Source of the DNA: Pseudomonas grandcourensis
GTDB taxonomy: Bacteria > Pseudomonadota > Gammaproteobacteria > Pseudomonadales > Pseudomonadaceae
Reading direction: 5' to 3'
Assembly (NCBI RefSeq): GCF_039909015.1
Contig: NZ_CP150919.1
Location: forward strand, 6,424,501-6,488,500
Length of the DNA stretch: 64,000 nucleotides
The notes beneath the pieces are model-generated. The model was not told where the DNA came from and did not search any database. It was given only the letters and a program-made list of their open reading frames with translations. Within the stretch, counting starts at the first letter, position 1. Every line of letters begins with the position of its first letter. Below are positions 8,695 to 17,618 of this stretch, one piece after another. Both the position numbers and the translations under genes were made by a program.

Positions 8695-8750
8695 TTCTGA
8701 AATGAGACTGGATATGGACGTCGGTGTGCTGGCGTTAACCGTCGAACATG

Positions 8751-8782
8751 AAAATGCCCCGCCAAGTGCGGGGCATTTTTTT
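8751..8782 (-). terminator. Terminator of the DUF6124 gene
   Basis: A stem AATGCCCCGC/GCGGGGCATT with A-runs on the left and T-runs on the right, almost identical to the hairpin after ilvD. It lies 10 bp beyond the stop of the leftward DUF6124 gene and separates it from the PAAR transcription unit. Confidence 0.85.
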
Positions 8783-8792
8783 GTCCGCGCTA

Positions 8793-9077
8793 TTACTGCG
8801 GGTCGAGGTTATCCAACGCCTGATTCACCGCCAGCTCGCCCAGCATGATGACCTGAGCAATCCCCAGCATTGTGCTGCGTTGCGAGCCTTCCAGCAGTCC
8901 GGCGAAATCGCTGGCCATGACATTGGCCGAGGCGAGGGATTCGCAGGCGTGGGCCAACAGGGTTTCGGTGTCAAGGCCGGGCGCGATCACGAATGTTCGG
9001 CTGGGTTTGCGCGGGGTGGTGTTGATGTGGGCGGAGAGGTTGTCGGTTTTTGGGGGATCAGGGGTAATTTTCAGCAT
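8793..9077 (-). CDS. DUF6124-type small protein
   Basis: A 94-residue protein that I assign to the Pseudomonas-restricted DUF6124 family from its C-terminal half: DTETLLAHACESLASANVMA, then GSQRSTMLGIAQVIMLGELAVN. The N-terminus (MLKITPDPPKTDN) is short, Pro-rich and probably disordered. There is no signal peptide or membrane segment. Function is unknown; paralogues are common in fluorescent pseudomonads. The frame is open further upstream, but the ATG at 9077 is preceded by GGAGTTCC and gives the typical family length. Upstream lies an unusually hairpin-rich leader, downstream its own terminator. Confidence 0.8.
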   Translation of the reverse strand: MLKITPDPPKTDNLSAHINTTPRKPSRTFVIAPGLDTETLLAHACESLASANVMASDFAGLLEGSQRSTMLGIAQVIMLGELAVNQALDNLDPQ

Positions 9078-9400
9078 TGATGGAACTCCGGGTGAGAAAA
9101 AAGGAGCCATCACCCTCGCTACCAAACGATGGGTGGCGGCCATACGCAGGTTGGTAGACCGGTCACCAGGAACCCGGCGCGTCCGAAGATGCCCTGCGCA
9201 TGGCCACCATATGAGCAGAGACAGAAACGAACCCTGCAAAGGGTGGCGCAATGCGCCGAGGTGAACACGGGCTACCAAACCCGATCACTGATGTTCAGTG
9301 ACGCGGAAACGATAGAAGCCGCCCCCCAGGCGCACAAGCCGGCGGATTCTGGCGTAGTCGTAGTCCCTTACGCAAGAATGCGTAGGTTGCGACTGTCAGG
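9078..9400 (-). ncRNA. Hairpin-rich leader of the DUF6124 gene, candidate structured RNA
   Basis: Reading leftwards this is the 5' region of the DUF6124 gene. It packs several exact inverted repeats into about 155 bases: TACGCA/TGCGTA with a 4-base loop (9369-9384), CCGCC/GGCGG (9319-9345), CACTG/CAGTG with a 5-base loop (9286-9300), CGGG/CCCG around CTACCAAA (9268-9283), GGCGC/GCGCC with a 3-base loop (9245-9257) and ACCCT/AGGGT with a 4-base loop (9231-9244). Tetraloop-like spacing and succession suggest a folded RNA. I recall similar sequence upstream of other DUF6124 genes, sometimes mis-annotated as protein. The 5' end is not determined; a regulatory role is inference. Confidence 0.45.
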
Positions 9401-9442
9401 AGATGTCGTTCAAGCGGAGGCTTTCATTGCACCGATTGGCCT

Positions 9443-9536
9443 CATCGCGAGCAAGCTCGCTCCCACGGGGGACCCGGGTGTTCACACAGTCTGTGTTTCA
9501 CCCGAGATCTTTGTGGGAGCGAGCTTGCTCGCGATG
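9443..9536. repeat. REPIN between pchP and the DUF6124 leader
   Basis: Inverted REP copies lie at 9443-9466 (CATCGCGAGCAAGCTCGCTC...) and 9513-9536 (GTGGGAGCGAGCTTGCTCGC...). The spacer is itself partly palindromic (CCCGGGTG...CACCCGAG with CACAGTCTGTG inside), so the whole 94 bp can form one long cruciform or hairpin. Confidence 0.9.
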
Positions 9537-9550
9537 GCGGCGCCGCAGTC

Positions 9551-10606
9551 TTACTGGATGTCTTCAGGCTTCACGATCACCCAGTTCTTGTCAGCCGTCA
9601 CCGTCATCCCTTCCTTGGCCTGGGCCGCGGCGTTCTTGGCCATCATGCCCTGGATCTGGGTCATGTACTTGTCCTTGCGATTGACCCACAGGTGGATGCC
9701 GCCCTTGGCGACGTCAACACTGTGGAAAAGCATGTAGCCGTCGCTGCTAGGGGTATCGCCGCCAACCAGCACCGGTTTTTTCCACTCGTCGATGTAAGTC
9801 AGGATCGCCGCGTGCTTGCCGGCCATCCAGGTCGCCGGGGTCCACAGGTACGGGGTCAGTTCGAGGCCGAGGTTGGCCTTCTCGTCATACTTGCCGGCGG
9901 TGATCTGCTTGCGCGCGGTGGTCAGTTCGCCAGTCTTCGGGTCCTTCAGCAGCAGCGACACGCCGATCACGTTCTGCGGTTTGACGTTGTAGCCGTACTT
10001 CGGATCGGCCGCGACCATGCGCACCAGTTCTTCGGAGGCGGCGGTCATCACATAGACCTCGATGCCGTTCTCCATCAGCTTGTTGTACAGCTCTTGCTGG
10101 CCGGTGTAGATCTTCGGCGGGTTGACGTCGAGTTTCTTGACCACGTCGCCTTCGTAGTAAGTGGCCGGCACCGGTTTGCCGGACGCCATCATCTCGTCGA
10201 CATAGCCCTTGAGCTCTGTGAGCGTAAAGCCGGAGAACACTTGGGCGACCCATGGATAGCAAACCATGTCGTCGACTTCGCAGAGGCGGTAGTAATAGCT
10301 GAACAGGCTTTCCTTGTGGTCGGCGGTGTCCTTGAACGGCATCAGCTTCAGGGAGGGATCGAGCTTGTCGCGGGTGATCAGGCCCTTGTTTTCCATGAAC
10401 GGCAGCAACGACTCTTCGAGGTCGTAGCGGTAACTGGTGTTGTCCATGTCGAACACCGCGTAGTTACCTTTGTTGGCGTTGGCGGCGATCATCGCCTCCA
10501 ACGCCTTGGCCTGATCGGCGGGCCAGTGTTTCAGATCCGTTGCAAGTACCTGGCCGGCGAGGCCCAGGCAAAGTGCTGCTGCCAGCAATTTCGGTGCGAA
10601 CTTCAT
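9551..10606 (-). CDS. pchP: Phosphorylcholine phosphatase (HAD superfamily, exported)
   Basis: A 351-residue protein with a Sec signal peptide (residues 1-22, ending LAGQVLA) and a HAD phosphatase fold. Motif I is FDMDNTSYRYD (about 52-62), motif II VMTAAS, and a late motif GGDTPSSDGYM supplies the second acidic cluster. Length and motifs fit P. aeruginosa PchP, which releases phosphate from phosphorylcholine in the periplasm as part of choline/phosphatidylcholine use. It starts at an ATG with GGGAGA 8 bp upstream. It stands alone, flanked downstream by a REPIN. The enzyme may also act on other phosphoesters. Confidence 0.88.
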   Translation of the reverse strand: MKFAPKLLAAALCLGLAGQVLATDLKHWPADQAKALEAMIAANANKGNYAVFDMDNTSYRYDLEESLLPFMENKGLITRDKLDPSLKLMPFKDTADHKESLFSYYYRLCEVDDMVCYPWVAQVFSGFTLTELKGYVDEMMASGKPVPATYYEGDVVKKLDVNPPKIYTGQQELYNKLMENGIEVYVMTAASEELVRMVAADPKYGYNVKPQNVIGVSLLLKDPKTGELTTARKQITAGKYDEKANLGLELTPYLWTPATWMAGKHAAILTYIDEWKKPVLVGGDTPSSDGYMLFHSVDVAKGGIHLWVNRKDKYMTQIQGMMAKNAAAQAKEGMTVTADKNWVIVKPEDIQ

Positions 10607-10848
10607 TGGCTTTCTCCCTGAATGTGAAAGACATCGACGCTAACAAATAAGTGTGACAGTCCTCGCCTGTCAGCGACCGCGCACGTCCCTTTCGCGCCAG
10701 TTGCATTTCTGACAGCGACACCCGCTTATTCCAAAAACGACGGAAACCATTCGTTTTTGATATTAATTCATTAGTTTTCAAGCTGTTAGGCTTGCCGGTT
10801 CGCAGCTGCCCCGGAAGGTAGCTGGTACAAGTCTGACTCGGAGTTCTC

Positions 10849-12240
10849 ATGAATCTGCCGCTGATCCTCAATCTGCTGGTGTTCCTCGCCCTACTGCTGG
10901 GCCTGGCGCAAACCCGCCACACCACCTGGAGCCTGGCGAAAAAAGTCCTGCTCGCACTGGTGCTGGGTGTGGCGTTCGGCGTGGCCTTGCACACCGTTTA
11001 CGGTGCCGGCAACCCGGTACTCAAAGCCTCGATCGGCTGGTTCGATCTGGTGGGCAACGGTTATGTGCAATTGCTGCAAATGATCGTGATCCCGCTGGTG
11101 TTCGCCTCGATCCTCAGCGCCGTGGCCCGCCTGCACAACGCCTCGTCGCTGGGCAAGATCAGCTTCCTGACCATCGGCACGCTGCTGTTCACCACGGCCA
11201 TCGCGGCGCTGATCGGTATTGGCCTGACCAACCTGTTCGGCCTGACCGCCGAAGGCCTGGTGGCCGGCACCCAGGAAATGGCGCGCCTGCAAACCATCCA
11301 GACCGATTACGCCGGCAAGGTCGCCGACCTGAATGTGCCGCAGCTGTTGCTGTCGTTCATTCCGCAAAACCCGTTCGCCGATCTGGCGCGGGCGAAGCCG
11401 ACGTCGATCATCAGCGTGGTGATTTTCGCGGCGTTCCTGGGTGTCGCGGCCTTGCAATTGCTCAAGGATGATGCCGAGAAAGGTCAGAAAGTGATCAACG
11501 CCATCGACACCCTGCAAGCCTGGGTGATGCGCCTGGTGCGCCTGGTGATGAAGCTGACCCCGTATGGCGTGCTGGCGCTGATGACCAAAGTGGTCGCCGG
11601 CTCGAACCTGCAAGACATCATCAAGCTCGGCAGTTTTGTCGTGGTGTCTTACATCGGCCTGGGCCTGATGTTTGTGGTGCATGGCGTGCTGGTGTCGGCC
11701 GCTGGAATCAATCCGCTGCGCTTCTTCCGCAAGATCTGGCCGGTGCTGACGTTTGCCTTCACCAGCCGCTCCAGCGCAGCGACGATTCCGTTGAGCATCG
11801 AAGCGCAGACCAGTCGCCTGGGCATTCCGCAGTCCATCGCCAGTTTTGCTGCCTCGTTCGGCGCGACCATTGGCCAGAACGGTTGTGCCGGTCTGTACCC
11901 GGCGATGTTGGCGGTGATGGTGGCGCCGACTGTGGGCATCAATCCGCTGGACCCATTGTGGATCGCGACGCTGGTGGCGATTGTCACGCTGAGTTCGGCC
12001 GGTGTGGCAGGTGTGGGTGGCGGCGCGACGTTTGCCGCATTGATCGTGCTACCGGCGATGGGCTTGCCGGTTTCGCTGGTGGCGTTGCTGATTTCGGTCG
12101 AACCGCTGATTGATATGGGGCGTACGGCGTTGAACGTCAGTGGGTCGATGACGGCGGGGGCGATTACCAGCCAGGTGATGCAGCAGACTGATAAAGAATT
12201 GCTGGATGCGGATGAGCATTCGGCGTTGGTGCAGGCTTAA
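10849..12240 (+). CDS. tcyP: L-cystine transporter, DAACS family (TcyP/YdjN type)
   Basis: A 463-residue inner-membrane symporter with about eight helices and two re-entrant loops. The dicarboxylate/amino acid:cation symporter signatures are present: [16 protein letters not shown] (about 79-95), [16 protein letters not shown] (the Ser-rich loop) and [12 protein letters not shown]. The N-terminus [19 protein letters not shown] and the sequence as a whole resemble TcyP/YdjN, which imports cystine. GGAG lies 8 bp upstream of the ATG. The gene is alone and ends at a REPIN. The substrate assignment rests on family resemblance; aspartate or dicarboxylate transport is the alternative. Confidence 0.85.
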   Translation: MNLPLILNLLVFLALLLGLAQTRHTTWSLAKKVLLALVLGVAFGVALHTVYGAGNPVLKASIGWFDLVGNGYVQLLQMIVIPLVFASILSAVARLHNASSLGKISFLTIGTLLFTTAIAALIGIGLTNLFGLTAEGLVAGTQEMARLQTIQTDYAGKVADLNVPQLLLSFIPQNPFADLARAKPTSIISVVIFAAFLGVAALQLLKDDAEKGQKVINAIDTLQAWVMRLVRLVMKLTPYGVLALMTKVVAGSNLQDIIKLGSFVVVSYIGLGLMFVVHGVLVSAAGINPLRFFRKIWPVLTFAFTSRSSAATIPLSIEAQTSRLGIPQSIASFAASFGATIGQNGCAGLYPAMLAVMVAPTVGINPLDPLWIATLVAIVTLSSAGVAGVGGGATFAALIVLPAMGLPVSLVALLISVEPLIDMGRTALNVSGSMTAGAITSQVMQQTDKELLDADEHSALVQA

Positions 12241-12259
12241 GTAGCGCCTGACAGACCGC

Positions 12260-12336
12260 TATCGCGAGCAGGCTCGCTCCTACATTGGATCTGTGGTCGA
12301 CACAAATCCCCTGTAGGAGTGAGCCTGCTCGCGATG
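12260..12336. repeat. REPIN between tcyP and folA (spacer class B)
   Basis: REP copies lie at 12260-12284 and 12312-12336 in inverted orientation. The 27-bp spacer (TTGGATCTGTGGTCGACACA...) is the reverse complement of the spacer in the REPIN at 15711-15787, so these two are inverted copies of one element about 3.4 kb apart. It lies in a convergent gap and may serve as a shared transcript end. Confidence 0.9.
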
Positions 12337-12339
12337 CTT

Positions 12340-12852
12340 TTAGGCTTTTTCCCAGACTTCGAAGTTGTACGCCGGTTTGTCGCCTTCGGCCGGGTTCGGC
12401 ACATTCGACACCAGTTTCCACTGGCTCAAATCAAACTCCGGAAACCACGCATCCCCTTCCGGGCTCAGCGCCACGCGGGTCAGGTACAACCGATCAGCCT
12501 GCGCCAGCCCTTGCGCATACAACTGCGCGCCACCAATCAGCATCAGCTCATCGACGCCCTGTTCTTTCGCCCATGCTTCGGCACGAACAACGGCAGCTTC
12601 CAGCGACGGATAAACCTCCGCGCCTTCCAGCACCAGATCCGCCTGACGGCTGACCACGATGTTCAAGCGGCCCGGCAGCGGGCGACCGAGGGAGTCCCAG
12701 GTCTTGCGGCCCATGATGATCGGCTTGCCAAGGGTGGTGGCCTTGAAATATTTGAAGTCCCCCGGCAAGTGCCAGGGCATGCTGTTGTCGACGCCGATCA
12801 CACGGTTTTCACCGAGGGCTGCGATCAGGCTGAGGGGGAGTGATTTAGTCAT
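12340..12852 (-). CDS. folA: Dihydrofolate reductase
   Basis: A 170-residue cytosolic enzyme reducing dihydrofolate to tetrahydrofolate with NADPH. Diagnostic elements: the N-terminal SLIAALGENRVIGVDNSMPW, then LPGDFKYFKATTLG with the catalytic acidic residue, GRKTWDSLGRPLPGR and IGGAQLYAQGL. The frame is open upstream to 12918, but the ATG at 12852 (MTKSLPLSLIAAL) gives the normal start for Pseudomonas DHFR. It is functionally paired with thymidylate synthase, which regenerates dihydrofolate and is encoded about 13 kb away at 25444-26415. Confidence 0.96.
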   Translation of the reverse strand: MTKSLPLSLIAALGENRVIGVDNSMPWHLPGDFKYFKATTLGKPIIMGRKTWDSLGRPLPGRLNIVVSRQADLVLEGAEVYPSLEAAVVRAEAWAKEQGVDELMLIGGAQLYAQGLAQADRLYLTRVALSPEGDAWFPEFDLSQWKLVSNVPNPAEGDKPAYNFEVWEKA

Positions 12853-12937
12853 GCCGGCGAGGATACCAGAGCCTCGCTTTCGCCGATAAGCGCCACAGCG
12901 GTTATGCTCACAGCTCAATTAAGCGACGGGATGCCGC

Positions 12938-14308
12938 GTGACTGAACTGAATAACCTCTGGCTGACAGAAACCATCCGCCTGCGCGAAGAGTACGCCGGC
13001 CCTCTGGAAGACCTTGAAGCCAACCGACTGGCCCGCAGCGCCGGCGGCGATTTGCCGTCGCGCATTCAACGCCGGGCACTGTGGCTGGCCGAGCGCGATG
13101 GACTGGCCGATGCTCTCAAGCACTGGTTGCAAGGCGCGCGACTGGCGCTGATCGTCATGGCGGTGCTGGCCGTGATTAGCGGCGCCGGTCTGGCCTTTGC
13201 TGCAATGGGCGATGGCCTGCACCCGGTGAATGTGTTCTGGGCCTTGGGCAGCCTGCTCGGGCTCAATCTGATCCTGCTGCTGAGCTGGGCCCTGGGCCTG
13301 GTATTTGCCGGCGAACACGGCGCCAGCCTCGGCCGCCTGTGGTTGTGGCTAAGTGAAAAATTCGCCCGGGATGCCAAAGCCGCACAACTGGCTCCGGCCC
13401 TGCTGCTATTGCTGCAACGGCAGAAACTCAATCGCTGGGCCATCGGCGTGCTGGTCAACGGCCTGTGGCTGTTGGCGATGCTCAGCGCGCTGGTGATCCT
13501 GCTGACGCTGATGGCGACCCGACGCTACGGCTTCGTCTGGGAGACCACCATCCTCAGTGCCGACACCTTTATTGCCGTGACCCAGGCCCTCGGCGCGCTG
13601 CCGGCCCTGCTCGGTTTCAGTGTGCCGACCGAGGAGATGATCCGCGCCAGTGGCGACGCCGCACTGAACATCGAAAGTGCCCGCCAAGCCTGGGCCGCCT
13701 GGTTGGTAGGTGTGTTGCTGGTTTACGGCGTGGTGCCGCGCCTGCTGCTCGCGCTGTTTTGCCTGTGGCGCTGGAAGACGGGCCAAACGGCGCTGCGTCT
13801 GGATTTGAACCTGCCCGGTTACGCACAGCTGCGCGAACGCTTGATGCCCACCAGCGAACGTCTCGGCATCAGCGATGCGGCGCCTGAGCAACTGCATCGC
13901 GTCGAAAGTGGCGTCAGCGAACAACAAAGTGATGGTGCCTTATTGGTCGCCATCGAGCTGGACGACGACCGTCCGTGGCCACCGCAATTGCCAAAAAACG
14001 TCAGCAACGCCGGCATCCTCGACAGCCGCGAATCGCGACACAAACTCCTCGAACAACTGAGCCGCTTTCCCCCGGCGCGCCTGGCCATTGCGTGCGATCC
14101 ACGGCGCTCGCCGGATCGCGGCAGCCTGGCGCTGATCGCCGAACTGGCCCGCAGTGCCAGCGCCACCCGCGTGTGGTTGTTGCAGGCGCCTCCCGGTGAA
14201 GCGCTGGACGCCGAACGCCTGGGCGACTGGCACATGGCGCTGCAACAGCTTGAGTTGCCGTTTGCCGATTGTGCACCGATGAACTGGCTGGAGACGGGTC
14301 ATGACTGA
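12938..14308 (+). CDS. DUF2868 membrane protein
   Basis: A 456-residue protein with four membrane segments (about residues 66-90, 98-122, 163-188 and 252-277), a soluble N-terminal part and a soluble C-terminal half. I assign it to DUF2868, whose members are found directly upstream of a DUF3482 GTPase. It starts at a GTG (12938-12940); the nearby ATG at 12931 is out of frame. It overlaps the next gene by eight bases, so the two are translationally coupled and probably form one membrane complex. The biochemical role is unknown. It diverges from folA with an 85-bp gap that must hold both promoters. Confidence 0.8.
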   Translation: MTELNNLWLTETIRLREEYAGPLEDLEANRLARSAGGDLPSRIQRRALWLAERDGLADALKHWLQGARLALIVMAVLAVISGAGLAFAAMGDGLHPVNVFWALGSLLGLNLILLLSWALGLVFAGEHGASLGRLWLWLSEKFARDAKAAQLAPALLLLLQRQKLNRWAIGVLVNGLWLLAMLSALVILLTLMATRRYGFVWETTILSADTFIAVTQALGALPALLGFSVPTEEMIRASGDAALNIESARQAWAAWLVGVLLVYGVVPRLLLALFCLWRWKTGQTALRLDLNLPGYAQLRERLMPTSERLGISDAAPEQLHRVESGVSEQQSDGALLVAIELDDDRPWPPQLPKNVSNAGILDSRESRHKLLEQLSRFPPARLAIACDPRRSPDRGSLALIAELARSASATRVWLLQAPPGEALDAERLGDWHMALQQLELPFADCAPMNWLETGHD

Positions 14309-15677
14309 CACCTGGAAGCAGCCGCTGAAACTCGCCGTGGTCGGCCACACCAACGTCGGCAAAACCTCGTTGCTGCGCACCCTGACCCGCGACGTCGGCT
14401 TCGGTGAAGTGTCCCATCGCCCCAGCACCACGCGGCACGTCGAAGGTGCACGGTTGTCGGTGGACGGCGAGCCCTTGCTCGATCTCTACGACACCCCGGG
14501 CCTGGAAGACGCCATCGCCCTGCTCGACTACCTCGAACGTCTGGAGCGCCCCGGCGAACGCCTCGACGGCCCGACGCGGCTGGCGCGTTTCCTCGATGGC
14601 AGCGAAGCCCGGCAACGCTTCGAACAGGAAGCCAAGGTACTGCGCCAGTTACTGGCGTCGCACGCCGGGCTCTACGTGATCGACGCCCGGGAGCCGGTGC
14701 TGGCCAAGTATCGCGACGAGCTGGAAGTACTGGCCAGTTGCGGCAAACCCTTGCTGCCGGTGCTGAACTTCGTCAGCAGCGCCAATCACCGCGAACCGGC
14801 CTGGCGTGAGGCGCTGGCGCGGCTGGGCTTGCATGCCTTGGTGCGCTTTGACAGCGTCGCGCCGCCGGAGGATGGCGAGCGTCGACTCTATGAAAGTCTC
14901 GCCCTGCTGCTGGAGTCTGCCCGGCCGCAACTCGAACACCTGATCGCCGATCAGCAAGCCCAGCGTCTGGCTCGCCAACAAAGCGCAGAGCGATTGATCG
15001 CCGAATTACTGATTGATTGCGCGGCTTGCCGGCGCAGCGTGGTCAGTGAAGCCGAACAGGAACAACAGGCGATCAGCGAACTGCGCAAAGCCGTACGCCA
15101 GCGTGAGCAGCGTTGTGTCGAGGCCCTGCTCAAGCTCTACGCCTTCCGCCCACAGGATGCCGCCGCCAGTGATTTGCCGCTGCTCGACGGCCGTTGGGGC
15201 GACGATTTGTTCAATCCGGAAACCCTGAAACAACTGGGCGTGCGGGTCGGTGGCGGAATCGCTGCCGGCGCAGCGGCCGGAGCCGGGGTCGATTTGCTGG
15301 TGGGTGGCATCACCCTGGGCGCGGCGGCATTGGCCGGAGCGATTGCCGGCGGCGCCCTGCAAACCGCCCGCAGTTATGGCAGCCGCTTGCTCGGCAAGCT
15401 CAAGGGCCAGCGCGAACTGACGGTGGATGACAACGTGCTGCGGCTGTTGGCGCTGCGCCAGCGGCAATTGCTGCAAGCGCTCAATGCCCGTGGGCATGCG
15501 GCGATGGACAGTATTCAGGTGGCGACGCCACAGGATAAAACCTGGCGCGAAGGCAAACTGCCCGAGGCGCTGAACAAGGCGCGGGCGCATCCGCAGTGGT
15601 CGTCGCTCAATCCTCATCCCAAGTTGAATCAGGCGGAGCGGCAGGAGCAAGTTGAAGTGTTGGCGCAGCAGCTGTAG
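14301..15677 (+). CDS. DUF3482-type GTPase
   Basis: A 458-residue protein with an N-terminal G domain (P-loop GHTNVGKTS at 15-23, threonines of switch I in RPSTTRHVEG, G3 DTPGLED at 64-70) and a C-terminal DUF3482 region containing a Gly/Ala-rich hydrophobic stretch at about 315-352 (GGGIAAGAAAGAG...) that could insert in a membrane. The canonical G4 NKxD is not clearly present. It resembles Era/TrmE-like GTPases in its N-terminal part only. It overlaps the DUF2868 gene by eight bases. The pair probably forms a GTPase-regulated membrane system of unknown purpose. Confidence 0.82.
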   Translation: MTDTWKQPLKLAVVGHTNVGKTSLLRTLTRDVGFGEVSHRPSTTRHVEGARLSVDGEPLLDLYDTPGLEDAIALLDYLERLERPGERLDGPTRLARFLDGSEARQRFEQEAKVLRQLLASHAGLYVIDAREPVLAKYRDELEVLASCGKPLLPVLNFVSSANHREPAWREALARLGLHALVRFDSVAPPEDGERRLYESLALLLESARPQLEHLIADQQAQRLARQQSAERLIAELLIDCAACRRSVVSEAEQEQQAISELRKAVRQREQRCVEALLKLYAFRPQDAAASDLPLLDGRWGDDLFNPETLKQLGVRVGGGIAAGAAAGAGVDLLVGGITLGAAALAGAIAGGALQTARSYGSRLLGKLKGQRELTVDDNVLRLLALRQRQLLQALNARGHAAMDSIQVATPQDKTWREGKLPEALNKARAHPQWSSLNPHPKLNQAERQEQVEVLAQQL

Positions 15678-15710
15678 TCACCTGAACATTTTTGTTGTTT
15701 GAACTGACGC

Positions 15711-15787
15711 CATCGCGAGCAGGCTCGCTCCTACAGGGGATTTGTGTCGATCCCAGATCCAGTGTGGGAGTGAGCCTGCTCGCGATG
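15711..15787. repeat. REPIN between the GTPase and phnZ genes (spacer class B)
   Basis: Inverted REPs lie at 15711-15735 and 15764-15787. The spacer, with GGGGATTTGTGTCGATCC and CAGATCCAGTG, matches in reverse complement the REPIN at 12260-12336. It sits in a convergent gap. Confidence 0.9.
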
Positions 15788-15810
15788 GCAGCAACTCGGT
15801 ATCACTGGCT

Positions 15811-16368
15811 TTACGCCGCCAACAACCGCACCGCTTTGCCCTTCAACACCGCCAGATCTATCACCGGCACATGCATCTCTTTCGCCATTTCATCCCACCG
15901 GCGCATGCGCAAACTCACGGCACACAACGGGTCCTGCTCGAACGCCTCAGCCTCTTCAGCCGTCATCACCCCGCCCTGATATTCCAGGGTTCGGCGACTG
16001 GCTTCACTCAAGCGCTCGTAGTATCCCGCCTCCTTGAGCGTCAGGTAACGCTTGGCCTGCACGTGGTATTCGACCAGCCGCGCCATGCGCTCGCTGAATC
16101 CAGCGCGGCGCAGATAATCCGCGCCCAGGCGTTCATGGCTGACCACACCGAAACCGCCCATGTTCTCTGCGCTTTCGGTGCAGATATGCCCGATGTCGTG
16201 AAAGAACGCCGCCAGAATCACCTCATCATCGAAGCCTTCGGCCATGGCCAGCTCCGCCGCCTGGGACATGTGCTCGATCTGCGACACCGGCTCGCCGATG
16301 TAGTCGCTGTCACCAAAGCGCTCGTACAAACCGAACACCTCGGCAATCACCTGTTCATTACGCTCCAT
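15811..16368 (-). CDS. phnZ: Phosphonate-cleaving HD-domain oxygenase, PhnZ type
   Basis: A 185-residue HD-domain protein. All residues I remember from PhnZ are in register: Tyr23 and Glu26 (DYIGEP, the substrate clamp), His33, His57-Asp58 (FFHDIGH), His61, His78, His102 and Asp159, i.e. the ligands of a mixed-valence di-iron centre. PhnZ splits (R)-2-amino-1-hydroxyethylphosphonate with O2 to glycine and phosphate. The ATG overlaps the stop of the upstream oxidoreductase gene (TGATG), so it is translated from the same mRNA. No PhnY hydroxylase, which normally makes the substrate, is encoded nearby. Confidence 0.88.
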   Translation of the reverse strand: MERNEQVIAEVFGLYERFGDSDYIGEPVSQIEHMSQAAELAMAEGFDDEVILAAFFHDIGHICTESAENMGGFGVVSHERLGADYLRRAGFSERMARLVEYHVQAKRYLTLKEAGYYERLSEASRRTLEYQGGVMTAEEAEAFEQDPLCAVSLRMRRWDEMAKEMHVPVIDLAVLKGKAVRLLAA

Positions 16369-17501
16369 CAGATTTCCCCCAACACAGCTGCGATGTTTCG
16401 TTCAGCCATCGCCGGCCCGACGCTCATGCCGACACCGGTGTGCATCAACGCCACGCCCAGGCCTTTTGCCGGGCGCAAGAACGAGAACGGCCCCGGCCCC
16501 CGTGAACCATAGACCCCCTGCCAGCGTTCGACCACTTGCACCTTGCAGCCCAGGGTTTGCTCGGCCAGCTCGATCATCCAGTCGTCGACCTGCTCGGCAT
16601 TGAAGGGTGACGGATCGCTGCCGTAATGGTGCGAATCACCAATGATCAATTCGCCATAGGGCGTCGGGCTGATCAGCAGGTGGATGCCGTTTTCGTGCAG
16701 GTGCGGCGCGTACCGCAGGATTTCTGCCTGTACAGCCGCGGCCTCCGGCAAATCGGCGAAGGCGCCGTAGTGCACACAACTCAAACCGGTGAGCAATGCG
16801 TGTTGCAGGTTGAGGTTGATTTGCGGGCGAGCGCGGAGCATTTGCAGGCGGCAGATTTGCGGCTCGAGCTCGGCGATCTGTTCGGCCAGCAGCGTCTGAT
16901 AATCGTGGCCGGAGCAGACGATGATCTGCTCGGCACTGAAGCTGCCAGCGGTGCTGTGCAGGCGACCAGGCTCGATATCGCGCACCAGGGTGGAGAAGTG
17001 AAACTTGACGCCCAGGTCGCGACGCAGGAAGTCGATCAGCGCCGGAATCGCTTCACGGGAATACAGTTGCTGATCGTCCATACCGTGCAACGCAGCACGG
17101 TGATGGCGGAACTGGCCGCCGTACAAATCGCGCAATGCAGCACCGCGCAGCAGGTCGACACGATAACCGTGTTCAACCGCGCGACCGTCGCAGAAGGCTT
17201 CCAGCAACTGCTCTTCCGCTTCGGTGCGGGCGAACAGGTACGAGCCATTGCGCTTGAGTTGCAGGCCGGCGAGCTGTGCCCAGTCGCCCCAGATTCCGCG
17301 ACTGGCGCGGGCCAGTTCCAGCATCGGTCCCGGCGGTTGGCCAGTGACCAGTGCCTGGCCGAAGTTACGCACCGATGCGCCAACAGGCGTTTCGCTGCGC
17401 TCGAAAACCGTGACCTTCAGACCGCGCTTGGCAGCGGCATACGCGTGGGACAAACCCAGGATGCCGGCGCCGACGATCAGCATGTCGTTGTGGTGTGTCA
17501 T
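16368..17501 (-). CDS. FAD-dependent oxidoreductase of the phosphonate-associated TIGR03364 type
   Basis: A 377-residue DAO-family flavoprotein. The FAD-binding Rossmann motif is at the start (MLIVGAGILGLSHAYAAAKRG split around residues 7-27, GxGxxG) with a second conserved GxxxGP element near the C-terminus (GVYGSRGPGPF). Members linked to phosphonate operons oxidise the amine of aminoethylphosphonate or its N-methyl form, as far as I recall. The ATG at 17501 is chosen over a longer frame because it starts the Rossmann strand and the longer frame would translate a REP. It is coupled to phnZ by a one-base TGATG overlap. Substrate is inferred from context. Confidence 0.8.
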   Translation of the reverse strand: MTHHNDMLIVGAGILGLSHAYAAAKRGLKVTVFERSETPVGASVRNFGQALVTGQPPGPMLELARASRGIWGDWAQLAGLQLKRNGSYLFARTEAEEQLLEAFCDGRAVEHGYRVDLLRGAALRDLYGGQFRHHRAALHGMDDQQLYSREAIPALIDFLRRDLGVKFHFSTLVRDIEPGRLHSTAGSFSAEQIIVCSGHDYQTLLAEQIAELEPQICRLQMLRARPQINLNLQHALLTGLSCVHYGAFADLPEAAAVQAEILRYAPHLHENGIHLLISPTPYGELIIGDSHHYGSDPSPFNAEQVDDWMIELAEQTLGCKVQVVERWQGVYGSRGPGPFSFLRPAKGLGVALMHTGVGMSVGPAMAERNIAAVLGEI

Positions 17502-17528
17502 GGAGTTTTGTCCTGAATTCGAAACCGC

Positions 17529-17592
17529 CATCGCGAGCAGGCTCGCTCCCACAGGAGAACGCATTCCAATGTGGGAGCGACCCTGCTCGCGA
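17529..17592. repeat. REPIN inside the phosphonate operon (spacer class C)
   Basis: Inverted REPs lie at 17529-17553 and 17571-17592, between the transporter binding-protein gene and the oxidoreductase gene. The spacer GAGAACGCATTCCAAT is the reverse complement of that in the REPIN at 32750-32815. As an intercistronic hairpin it may stabilise the upstream transporter message or reduce read-through to the enzymes. Confidence 0.88.
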
Positions 17593-17618
17593 AGAGGCCC
17601 TGTCAGCCGATGAAGACC

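Noticed and set aside
9129..9737. 202-codon open frame over the DUF6124 leader and the pchP end
   Set aside because: It runs through hairpins, a REPIN and the end of pchP. The first half resembles translations I recall from other genomes at similar leaders, which I take as the conserved RNA read as protein.
17501..17564. N-terminal extension of the FAD oxidoreductase (extra 21 residues)
   Set aside because: The extension encodes a translated REP and precedes the normal start of the Rossmann fold; ATG 17501 is the likelier start.
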